DNA of 20,099 nt from Bacteriovoracaceae bacterium. GTDB lineage: Bacteria > Bdellovibrionota > Bacteriovoracia > Bacteriovoracales > Bacteriovoracaceae. The DNA lies in the NCBI GenBank assembly GCA_023146355.1, contig JAGLCH010000073.1:1-20099 (forward strand). The letters are read 5' to 3'. Made by a program: the position numbers and the translations under genes. The notes beneath the pieces are model-generated. The model had not been told where the DNA came from and searched no databases. It saw only the letters and a program-made list of their open reading frames with translations. Below, one piece after another: positions 13,612-20,099 of this stretch. Every line of letters starts with the position of its first letter. The stretch's first letter is position 1.

Positions 13612-15288
13612 ATGGTGGCCATGAGCAGTTGGCTGAAAGTTTGGACGAATTATCTTCGCTCAAAAAAATTGATTTATTTTATTGGGATCCTATCACTTAT
13701 TTTGACTGATTCTATGCAGGTCCTGATGATGGAACTGCTGGGAATTATTATAGATTTCTTCAATGGCTCATCAATTCCTGGGATACTTGAACTTGAGTCC
13801 AGGGAGTCTACATTCTTACTGATAGTCATCTTATTTATCCTCAATCGAGTTTTTATGACTGTGGGCCGCGTAGGCTGGCGCCTCAGTATGGCGCGACAAT
13901 CCCTTATTGCTCGTGGATATCTCCGCACTGAGGTGTGGAATAATGCAGTATATTTTCCTAAAAAGTCCTTTGATTTAAAATTTTCAAAGGGTGCCTTGAT
14001 GAACTTGTCCACAAGTGACAACGGCAGTGCCATGCATATTTTTGGCTTTACACTAGTAGGTGCATTCGACTGCTTAATTTTAGGAATATTTGTCATAATA
14101 TCGATGTGGTTTATCAGCCCTAAGCTAACGTTACTCATTTTTATTGCAGTGCTTCCGTTGCCATTTCTGATAAAGAAAACGGCAGATAACGAAGGCACAC
14201 TCCATGAAGAAGCGCAAAAAGGGCTGACTGAGCTCAATGATCACGCATCACAATCGGTTTCGACTATAAGGTTGCAGAGAATTACTCAAACCGGTGATTT
14301 TTGGAAAAAGTTACTAGTCGAGTATGCTGATCTCTACCGTCAAAAAAGGCTAAAGGCCATGAAGTACTCGCTTCTGTTTGGCCCTCTATTTATGGGCGGC
14401 AACACCATTGCCAGCATTGCCTTGTTTGCTTACGGAATTCGCCTGGTTATCACAGGAGAAATGAGTGTTGGTGAATTTGTTACCTTTCAGGGGTTAATTG
14501 CAACACTACAGGGGCCACTGATGGAAGCTGGTTATGTTGTCACAGAGTGGAAAGAAGGAACTATTTCCCTAAAGCGAATCGTTGAAACCTTTACCCATAA
14601 AAAAGAAGAATTTCTTTTTGCCACAGGAAAACCTGTATCAAAGAGTGAACAGTCCTTTCATATCAAAGACCTTACTTTTCAATTTGAAGATGCAGAATCC
14701 CCACTTTTAAAAAACTTCAACCTTTCAATTAAGTCGGGGGAGCGAATAGGAATTACTGGTCAAATTGGTACAGGTAAAACAACACTGATTGAAATTATGG
14801 CCGGTATTAACCGCAATTACACCGGAGATATATTCTTTATGGGTGATAATATTCGGGACCTTGATCATGAGTCACTGAGAAAAAATCTTTATATTGTAGC
14901 ACAGCGACCTTTTCTTTTTGCTGACACTCTTCGTAATAACATCACTATGAATATTAGCGCTAGTGAAGAGGAAATTTGGCATGCACTGAATATTGCGGGA
15001 CTTGCTGATGATGTTAGAGCTCTTAGATTCGGACTTGATACGGAGCTGGGGGAATGGGGAGTTAACCTTTCTGGTGGCCAAAAACAGAGAATGACTTTAG
15101 CACGCGTGCTCATCCGTCGGCCGCAGGTTCTTATTATTGACGATGCGCTGAGTGCTGTAGACACCGTCACAGAGCAAAAGATATTAAAAGCACTAGACCA
15201 TGAACTTAAAGGGGCCACCATAATTTGGGTGGCCCATAGAAAATCAACTCTTAAGTATTGCGATAGGATTATTGAACTTGGCAGATAA
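13612..15288 (+). CDS. ABC exporter half-transporter, MdlA-like, with degenerate Walker B Glu
   Basis: A membrane domain with about six helices (residues about 20-330) is followed by an ATPase domain. Motifs counted from the ATG at 13612: Walker A GQIGTGKT (383-390), Q-loop IVAQRPF, signature LSGGQ (486-490), Walker B LIID with Asp510, and switch His542 in VAHRK. The catalytic Glu after Walker B is Asp511 (IIDDALSAVD). E. coli MdlA and other members of heterodimeric exporters show the same change, so this is the subunit contributing the inactive ATP site. The substrate is unknown. Starts at 13621 (ATG) and 13561 (TTG) are alternatives, since no strong ribosome binding site decides. The next gene overlaps its end and encodes the partner. 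Confidence 0.88.
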   Translation: MVAMSSWLKVWTNYLRSKKLIYFIGILSLILTDSMQVLMMELLGIIIDFFNGSSIPGILELESRESTFLLIVILFILNRVFMTVGRVGWRLSMARQSLIARGYLRTEVWNNAVYFPKKSFDLKFSKGALMNLSTSDNGSAMHIFGFTLVGAFDCLILGIFVIISMWFISPKLTLLIFIAVLPLPFLIKKTADNEGTLHEEAQKGLTELNDHASQSVSTIRLQRITQTGDFWKKLLVEYADLYRQKRLKAMKYSLLFGPLFMGGNTIASIALFAYGIRLVITGEMSVGEFVTFQGLIATLQGPLMEAGYVVTEWKEGTISLKRIVETFTHKKEEFLFATGKPVSKSEQSFHIKDLTFQFEDAESPLLKNFNLSIKSGERIGITGQIGTGKTTLIEIMAGINRNYTGDIFFMGDNIRDLDHESLRKNLYIVAQRPFLFADTLRNNITMNISASEEEIWHALNIAGLADDVRALRFGLDTELGEWGVNLSGGQKQRMTLARVLIRRPQVLIIDDALSAVDTVTEQKILKALDHELKGATIIWVAHRKSTLKYCDRIIELGR

Positions 15289-17071
15289 AAGCGAAAAATA
15301 TATTCATGAAGATGAACAAGATGAAACAAAGCTAAAGCGCAATGCGCTTAGTGACCTAAAATCTTTTCTCTTTTTATTTTCGTTCTTTAAAAATGCGAAG
15401 AGAGACTTTATCACGGGTATCTCAATCACACTTATTGCTCCTGTTTTCTCTATGTTGGGAGCTACTCTTTTAGGCCTTTTAGTACAAGATGGGCTCATAA
15501 AAAAAAATTATAAGACTGCTCTTTGGTTAGGTGCTGCTTTTATCGGAACTGAAATATTAATGGTTCTTTTTACCTACGTTGGTTCACGACTTATTGTCAC
15601 AGGTGCCTCTGTTGCGATTTTAGATATTAGGAAAGTTTTATTCGATAAGTTGCAAGTTCTACCCATGCGTTTTTTTGATCGTCAGCCCCAAGGGAGAATT
15701 ATCACGCGTATCACACACGATGTTCGTGAGGTAGAACAATTCTTTATTGGAACTTTCGGTAGGCTAGTCAGTGGGATATTTTCTGTATTTGTTGCTGTCA
15801 TTTTTATGTACGGTACAAATGTAAGGCTTGCTCACATTATGGTGTTATCGATTATCCCAGCAATAGTCTTTATGTTAATGACGCGAAAATTTATACGGCG
15901 ATTTAATAGGAAAAGGTCAAAGCACTCTAGTCGTCTTAACTCAAAGCTTTCTGAGTACATTGACGGTATTGGAGTAATTCGGCTCTTTGGCCTAGAAAAT
16001 TGGTCTAAGAAAAACTATGATGATATTGCAGATGATTTTGTTGCTGCATCACTTGAAGGAAATGTAGTGATGTCTTGGACTCAGCCTACATTGTCTCTTC
16101 TCACTTTTGTACCCTTGGCCGGTTTAGTTTACTTTGGTGGGCAGTCGGTGATGGCAGGAACTCTTTCAGTCGCTATATTTGTGGCCTTTTTTCATTACTC
16201 ACAGCGCTTTATATCACCCATCCTTCAATTAGTAAGACAGATCCATGTTATTCAGCAGGCGTATACTGGTGCCGAAAGAGTTTTTGCTTTTCTAAATCAT
16301 GAGCGTGAAGAAGATGCTTTAGGTAAAGATGGAACTCTTACTACTGTCTTAGCGGGTGAGGTTGAGTTTAAAAATGTAGTTATGGCATATGAGACTGCCC
16401 CAATCCTTAAGAACTTAAGTTTTACAATTAAGGCAGGAGAAAAAATTGGTTTCGTGGGCCGCACTGGATGTGGCAAAACTACTATCGTAGGCCTTCTTTC
16501 TCGTCTTTATGATTTTCAAGAAGGTGATATATCTCTTGATGGGCAAGGGATACGATCTATTTGTCGTTCCCATCTGAGGCATTCTATAGGCTATGTTTCT
16601 CAGGATGTTATTATCTTTAAGGGAAGCCTTCGAGATAATCTTTTGGCCGGAAGTTCTCATGTTGAGCATGCCATTTTAGATGCATGTAGGGAGACGGGGC
16701 TGTATCGAGTCATGCTAAAAAATCAGATTGATCTTGATACTCTTATATACGAAGGGGGATCAAACCTCAGTGTGGGCGAGAGGCAGCTTGTGTCTCTTAC
16801 TCGTGTTCTTTTAAGTGACCCATCGATTTTGATTCTAGATGAAGCAACTGCAAATATTGATCCAGAGTATGAAGAAATAATTCATAAGGCAGTATACAAA
16901 ATAATGAATGATCGTACCTGTATAATGATTGCCCATCGCTTAGATACTCTCAGTAAAACTGATCGCATCTTTGTTTTTGACAGTGGAGAACTTGTTGAAG
17001 AGGGCCCGATTCGTGAATTGATGAATAAGAAGGGATTGTTCCACAAGCTTCAAAGTCATAACGAACTCTAG
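15278..17071 (+). CDS. ABC exporter half-transporter, MdlB-like, with intact catalytic Glu
   Basis: The partner of the preceding gene: a cytoplasmic acidic start, about six membrane helices (residues about 30-320) and an ATPase domain. Motifs from the TTG at 15278: Walker A GRTGCGKT (394-401), Q-loop YVSQDVIIF, signature LSVGE (497-501) in place of LSGGQ, Walker B LILD-Glu522, D-loop ANID, switch His553 (IAHRL). An intact Glu with a degenerate signature is the mirror image of the first subunit, so one ATP site of the dimer is complete and the other impaired. The TTG at 15278 has AGGA at 9 bases; a TTG two codons earlier is the alternative and no ATG is available. The start overlaps the first gene, which implies coupled translation. 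Confidence 0.88.
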   Translation: MADKSEKYIHEDEQDETKLKRNALSDLKSFLFLFSFFKNAKRDFITGISITLIAPVFSMLGATLLGLLVQDGLIKKNYKTALWLGAAFIGTEILMVLFTYVGSRLIVTGASVAILDIRKVLFDKLQVLPMRFFDRQPQGRIITRITHDVREVEQFFIGTFGRLVSGIFSVFVAVIFMYGTNVRLAHIMVLSIIPAIVFMLMTRKFIRRFNRKRSKHSSRLNSKLSEYIDGIGVIRLFGLENWSKKNYDDIADDFVAASLEGNVVMSWTQPTLSLLTFVPLAGLVYFGGQSVMAGTLSVAIFVAFFHYSQRFISPILQLVRQIHVIQQAYTGAERVFAFLNHEREEDALGKDGTLTTVLAGEVEFKNVVMAYETAPILKNLSFTIKAGEKIGFVGRTGCGKTTIVGLLSRLYDFQEGDISLDGQGIRSICRSHLRHSIGYVSQDVIIFKGSLRDNLLAGSSHVEHAILDACRETGLYRVMLKNQIDLDTLIYEGGSNLSVGERQLVSLTRVLLSDPSILILDEATANIDPEYEEIIHKAVYKIMNDRTCIMIAHRLDTLSKTDRIFVFDSGELVEEGPIRELMNKKGLFHKLQSHNEL

Positions 17072-17151
17072 ACTCTTAAAAATATCTACGAGATTTGTCG
17101 CTTCTACCAAATCACCATTTAAATTGGATTCTTCTGTGATATTGTTTGAAA

Positions 17152-17700
17152 ATGATAATTCTAGGGATCGACCCTGGTTCACGTAAGGCCGGATACGGTG
17201 TTATCGAATTAGATGGGCGAAAAATAAAATATTTAGCTTCAGGTATAATGGCATACGATCATATCGATGAGTTCATGCATCGCTTGGGGCTAATTCACCA
17301 AGAGTGTCTTGATATTGTTGAACAGTATAGGCCCACAGAAATTGCGATTGAATCCCTAATCTATGTCAAAAATGCCAGCTCCTATGGAAAGTTGGCACAG
17401 GCCCGAGGGGCGATGATTGCAGCATTTATGGTAGGTCACTTGGGGAAGGTTTTTGAGTATGCTCCCAACTTGATCAAGTCCTCAGTAACTGGTCACGGAC
17501 ATGCTACAAAAGACGGGGTCCAAAAAGGTCTGGGACTTATTTTAGGTAAGCGAGAATTTAAAACGGCCGATGAATCAGATGCTCTTGCCATTGCCATTTG
17601 CCATGCTCTAAATAGAAAAATGAAAAAACCGGGAACAGGCGCTGGAACAAACTATTCTCGCGGAAGAACTTTAAAGCAAGTTTTCAAGGATAAGGTATAG
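17152..17700 (+). CDS. ruvC: Crossover junction endodeoxyribonuclease RuvC
   Basis: RuvC cuts Holliday junctions symmetrically as a metal-dependent dimer. The 182-residue product has the four acidic active-site residues in family spacing: Asp7 (LGIDPGSRKAGYG), Glu67 (IAIESLIY), Asp140 and Asp143 (TADESDALAIAICHA). The helix ASSYGKLAQARGAMIAA is also typical. ATG at 17152 is preferred over a TTG two codons earlier; neither has a clear ribosome binding site, and I see no LexA-type operator upstream. It is followed 2 bases later by ruvA. The roughly 80-base space after the ABC gene contains no convincing terminator. Confidence 0.97.
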   Translation: MIILGIDPGSRKAGYGVIELDGRKIKYLASGIMAYDHIDEFMHRLGLIHQECLDIVEQYRPTEIAIESLIYVKNASSYGKLAQARGAMIAAFMVGHLGKVFEYAPNLIKSSVTGHGHATKDGVQKGLGLILGKREFKTADESDALAIAICHALNRKMKKPGTGAGTNYSRGRTLKQVFKDKV

Positions 17701-17702
17701 AT

Positions 17703-18359
17703 ATGATTGGACATATTCAAGGTGAAGTACTTTTTAGTGACGGTGGCGAGACTATTATTCTCACTAATTCTGGAGTGGGTTATCAAGTTTACTTCAGCAA
17801 GGTGCTTGCAGAAGGCCATCATATATCCCTATATATTTCTCACGTAATTAAAGAGGCCAATCAGGAACTGTTTGGTTTTAAAACGCTAAGAGAAAAAAAA
17901 TTATTTGAACTTCTCACTACTGTGAAAGGCATAGGACCAAAGTCCGCCTACGCATTAATGGGAGCACTCTCACCAAAAGAAATCTGTGATGCGATAACTT
18001 TTGAAAATAAGAAGGCGCTCACTGCTGCACCTGGTGTTGGACCAAAGGCCGCAGCTCAGGTCGTTCTAGACCTGAGTGGAAAAATTCATAAGGTAATGAT
18101 GGTATCTGATAATTACAAAGTAGATAGAATTATTTCAATGCCAAAAGAGTCGATCAGTTTAATCGATATGGATAGTGCAGAAGCATCTGCTGATTCTCCT
18201 CAGTACAATGAAAATGAGATTATTCAAGATACAATCATGGCGTGCAAGGAACTTGGTTTCAAAGAAGAAGTGATTATCCCTCTGGCACACAAGGTAATGG
18301 GATTAAATGATATAACCAAAGCTGAGCAGCTTGTTCATCTCGTTTTAAAAGAAATGTAG
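17703..18359 (+). CDS. ruvA: Holliday junction branch-migration protein RuvA
   Basis: RuvA tetramers bind the four-way junction and load RuvB rings. The 218-residue product has the N-terminal OB fold (MIGHIQGEVL, then GVGYQVYFS), two helix-hairpin-helix motifs at about 73-85 (TVKGIGPKSAYAL) and 109-121 (APGVGPKAAAQVV), an acidic flexible linker at about 150-172, and a C-terminal three-helix domain III that contacts RuvB (MACKELGFKEEVIIPLAHKV, then TKAEQLVHLVLKEM). AAGG lies about 7 bases before the ATG. The linker is somewhat longer and more acidic than in E. coli RuvA (203 residues). Confidence 0.97.
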   Translation: MIGHIQGEVLFSDGGETIILTNSGVGYQVYFSKVLAEGHHISLYISHVIKEANQELFGFKTLREKKLFELLTTVKGIGPKSAYALMGALSPKEICDAITFENKKALTAAPGVGPKAAAQVVLDLSGKIHKVMMVSDNYKVDRIISMPKESISLIDMDSAEASADSPQYNENEIIQDTIMACKELGFKEEVIIPLAHKVMGLNDITKAEQLVHLVLKEM

Positions 18360-18366
18360 GATATTT

Positions 18367-19353
18367 ATGAGTGATAGATTAGTCGGCCCTGAAGTCGAGG
18401 AAAATGAGATTATAAGTGACGAGAGCTTGAGGCCAGTGGACTTTACTGAATACATCGGACAAAAGCGTATTGTTGAAAATATTCAAATTATGGTCCAGTC
18501 TGCGCGGATGAGAAAACAGGCCATGGATCATGCTTTACTCTCTGGCCCTCCTGGTCTTGGAAAAACTTCTCTTGCAATGATCATAGCGAAGGCATTAGGG
18601 AGTGAGCTTCATGTCATCTCCGGACCTGCAATCGAAAAAAAGGGTGATCTTGCAGCAATCCTCACCAATCTCGAGCCGCGAGATGTTCTTTTCATTGATG
18701 AAATTCATCGCATGCATGTTTCAGTTGAGGAAATTCTTTATTCTGCCATGGAGGATTACCGGCTCGATATCGTAATTGGACAGGGGCCTAGCGCCCGTAC
18801 GATGCAAATTGATGTCGCGCCATTTACTCTAATCGGAGCGACAACCCGTTCAGGACTTCTTTCAAACCCACTGCGGGACAGGTTTATGGCGCACCTCCAT
18901 TTCGATTTTTATAATCCACAGGACCTTGGGACAATCATTGAAAATAGCAGTAAAAAATTACACACCAATTTAGATCAAAATGCTGTCTCAATGATGTCGG
19001 GATGCTCACGTGGAACTCCACGTATTGCAAATAGAGTTTTACGCCGAGTTCGAGATTATTCTCTAGTTAAGGAGGAGGCCGAAGTCTCATTAAACTCTGT
19101 GAAAAAATCGCTTGAGTTAATGGATATTGACCATTGTGGACTCGACAGAATGGACAGGAAAATTTTATCTGTTATTGAAGATTACTATGGAGGTGGCCCT
19201 GTCGGCATCGAGGCACTTTGTGCGACACTTTCTGAAGACCGCACAACGATAGAAGATGTTTACGAACCATTTCTATTAAAAGAGGGGTTCATACTGCGAA
19301 CCCCACGCGGAAGAGTGATCTCTGACAAGGCGAGAGATCACATAAACAAATAG
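18367..19353 (+). CDS. ruvB: Holliday junction branch-migration ATPase RuvB
   Basis: RuvB is the hexameric AAA+ motor that pulls DNA arms through the RuvA-bound junction. The 328-residue product is complete: RPVDFTEYIGQ at 22-32, Walker A GPPGLGKT (60-67), Walker B LFIDEIHR with Asp111-Glu112, sensor 1 LIGATTRSG (155-163), arginine-finger segment PLRDRF (168-173), and the C-terminal winged helix with GGGPVGIEALCATLSEDRTT and LKEGFILRTPRGR. AGGA lies 5 bases before the ATG. It starts 7 bases after ruvA, so ruvC-ruvA-ruvB form one operon. Its stop lies one base from the stop of the convergent next gene, with no terminator visible between. Confidence 0.98.
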   Translation: MSDRLVGPEVEENEIISDESLRPVDFTEYIGQKRIVENIQIMVQSARMRKQAMDHALLSGPPGLGKTSLAMIIAKALGSELHVISGPAIEKKGDLAAILTNLEPRDVLFIDEIHRMHVSVEEILYSAMEDYRLDIVIGQGPSARTMQIDVAPFTLIGATTRSGLLSNPLRDRFMAHLHFDFYNPQDLGTIIENSSKKLHTNLDQNAVSMMSGCSRGTPRIANRVLRRVRDYSLVKEEAEVSLNSVKKSLELMDIDHCGLDRMDRKILSVIEDYYGGGPVGIEALCATLSEDRTTIEDVYEPFLLKEGFILRTPRGRVISDKARDHINK

Positions 19354-19354
19354 A

Positions 19355-20099
19355 TTAGAGCTTGTCACCCAGTAGTGAATTGAGATCCTGAACCTTAATC
19401 CTAGAGCGCTTTGCTTTTCCCTTTTTCTTGCTCTTCGTCCCTCGATTCTTTTGCAGGCGTATGTCTTTTACTTCCGCTTTTACGGGGATGTATTCGATAG
19501 TTCCGTCATCTTTCTCAACCGCCTCTAGCATAATGAATTTTTCGTTGCCCTGCTCGTCAGTTGACGAGAGATAAATCGGTTCACCATGAGTTTTTTGAAA
19601 GAGGTCTTTAATGAATCCTTGATCGTTAGCATCGAAGTTGTTTGTCGAAATGATAAATTGGTTGCTCTCTTCGATCTCCTCACGTGAAAGCTTCAAGCCT
19701 GAGTTACCTGCTGATCCCTTACTACCACTTGAGGCGATACTTCTAGTCTTTACGCCAGCATTTTCGTTTGCAACAGGGCCCTGACTTACTCTACTTGAGG
19801 ATGCTGGAGCTGATGACTGAGAAACTGCTTGAGGCGAAGGTGCCTGTGGTGCTGATACCAATGGGGCGACTGAGGAGTTTGTGGCAACGGGGGCAAATTC
19901 TGTTCCCGGAGCACTACTCAACTTTCGGGGGGGCGGTGTTGCTGCAATGACCTCCGTCGGCTTAACCTTGTCTTTTTTTAATTGATCGATTTCATCTCTA
20001 AGCTTACTCATTTCATTTTTATAAGTGGTCTTATCGCGGTATGAGTCTTTAGCTTTTTGAGCACGGCTTGTTGTGTCCTCACTTTTTTTATCTTCACTT
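19355..20099 (-). CDS. Unrecognised protein with coiled coil and Pro/Ala/Ser-rich linker, 5' end beyond the right edge
   Basis: I do not recognise this protein. The frame stays open to the window edge, so only the last 247 residues are visible. An internal Met at 20009-20011 has no ribosome binding site and is probably not the start. Visible parts, in order: a highly charged helical stretch that looks like a coiled coil (about the first 45 residues, with MSKLRDEIDQLKKDK), a disordered linker of about 90 residues rich in Ala, Pro, Ser and Val, and a compact acidic segment (SREEIEESNQFIISTNNFDA, then EKFIMLEAVEKDDGTIEYIP). A Lys/Arg-rich stretch (KSKKKGKAKRSRIK) and a short LNSLLGDKL end follow. 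It converges on ruvB. No membrane segment or enzyme motif is seen. Confidence 0.7.
   Translation of the reverse strand, partial: SEDKKSEDTTSRAQKAKDSYRDKTTYKNEMSKLRDEIDQLKKDKVKPTEVIAATPPPRKLSSAPGTEFAPVATNSSVAPLVSAPQAPSPQAVSQSSAPASSSRVSQGPVANENAGVKTRSIASSGSKGSAGNSGLKLSREEIEESNQFIISTNNFDANDQGFIKDLFQKTHGEPIYLSSTDEQGNEKFIMLEAVEKDDGTIEYIPVKAEVKDIRLQKNRGTKSKKKGKAKRSRIKVQDLNSLLGDKL

Noticed and set aside
17072..17151. LexA operator or promoter upstream of ruvC
   Set aside because: No CTGT-N8-ACAG palindrome and no convincing -35/-10 pair were found.

Overview
The window is AT-rich and densely packed, and it reads as chromosomal core DNA from a motile, diderm, Gram-negative bacterium. P-ring and L-ring flagellar genes, two lipoprotein signals, a class A penicillin-binding protein and a TonB-like protein all require an outer membrane. 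The low GC, the gene order and the divergent charge-rich FlgH and FlgA suggest the Bdellovibrionota, and within them a Bacteriovorax/Halobacteriovorax-like relative. That placement is inference from style, not from a database match. No mobile element, CRISPR array, tRNA or rRNA is visible.

Layout. Positions 1-6247 (minus strand) hold a flagellar basal-body block in the order flgF, flgG, flgA, flgH, flgI, then rod-binding flgJ, flgM, flgN and the 5' part of flgK, which runs off the left edge. Genes overlap or nearly touch except for a 104-base gap between flgI and flgJ. That gap carries a run of 15 T and a possible second promoter. Positions 6248-6492 form a divergent control region. Positions 6493-11452 (plus) carry xseB, a patatin-fold lipoprotein that has lost its catalytic residues, a class A PBP, and a TonB/TolA-like protein. 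Positions 11449-13469 (minus) carry a small unknown gene and, separately, gcvT-gcvH ending in a strong hairpin terminator. Positions 13612-17071 (plus) encode two half-transporters that form an asymmetric MdlAB-type ABC exporter. Positions 17152-19353 hold ruvC-ruvA-ruvB. From 19355 to the right edge (minus) there is the 3' part of an unrecognised gene with a coiled coil and a Pro/Ala/Ser-rich linker.

How the genes work together. The flagellar block builds the rod (FlgF, FlgG, FlgJ), the P ring (FlgI with chaperone FlgA) and the L ring (FlgH). It then encodes the checkpoint and filament-junction set: anti-sigma-28 FlgM, chaperone FlgN and hook-filament junction protein FlgK. The gcv genes supply the T and H proteins of glycine cleavage; gcvP is not here. 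RuvABC resolves Holliday junctions.

Most of the window is conventional. The oddities most worth a look are a FlgG with what looks like a Sec signal peptide placed exactly in front of its normal N-terminus, a patatin lipoprotein with both catalytic positions replaced, and the T15 tract inside a possible promoter spacer.
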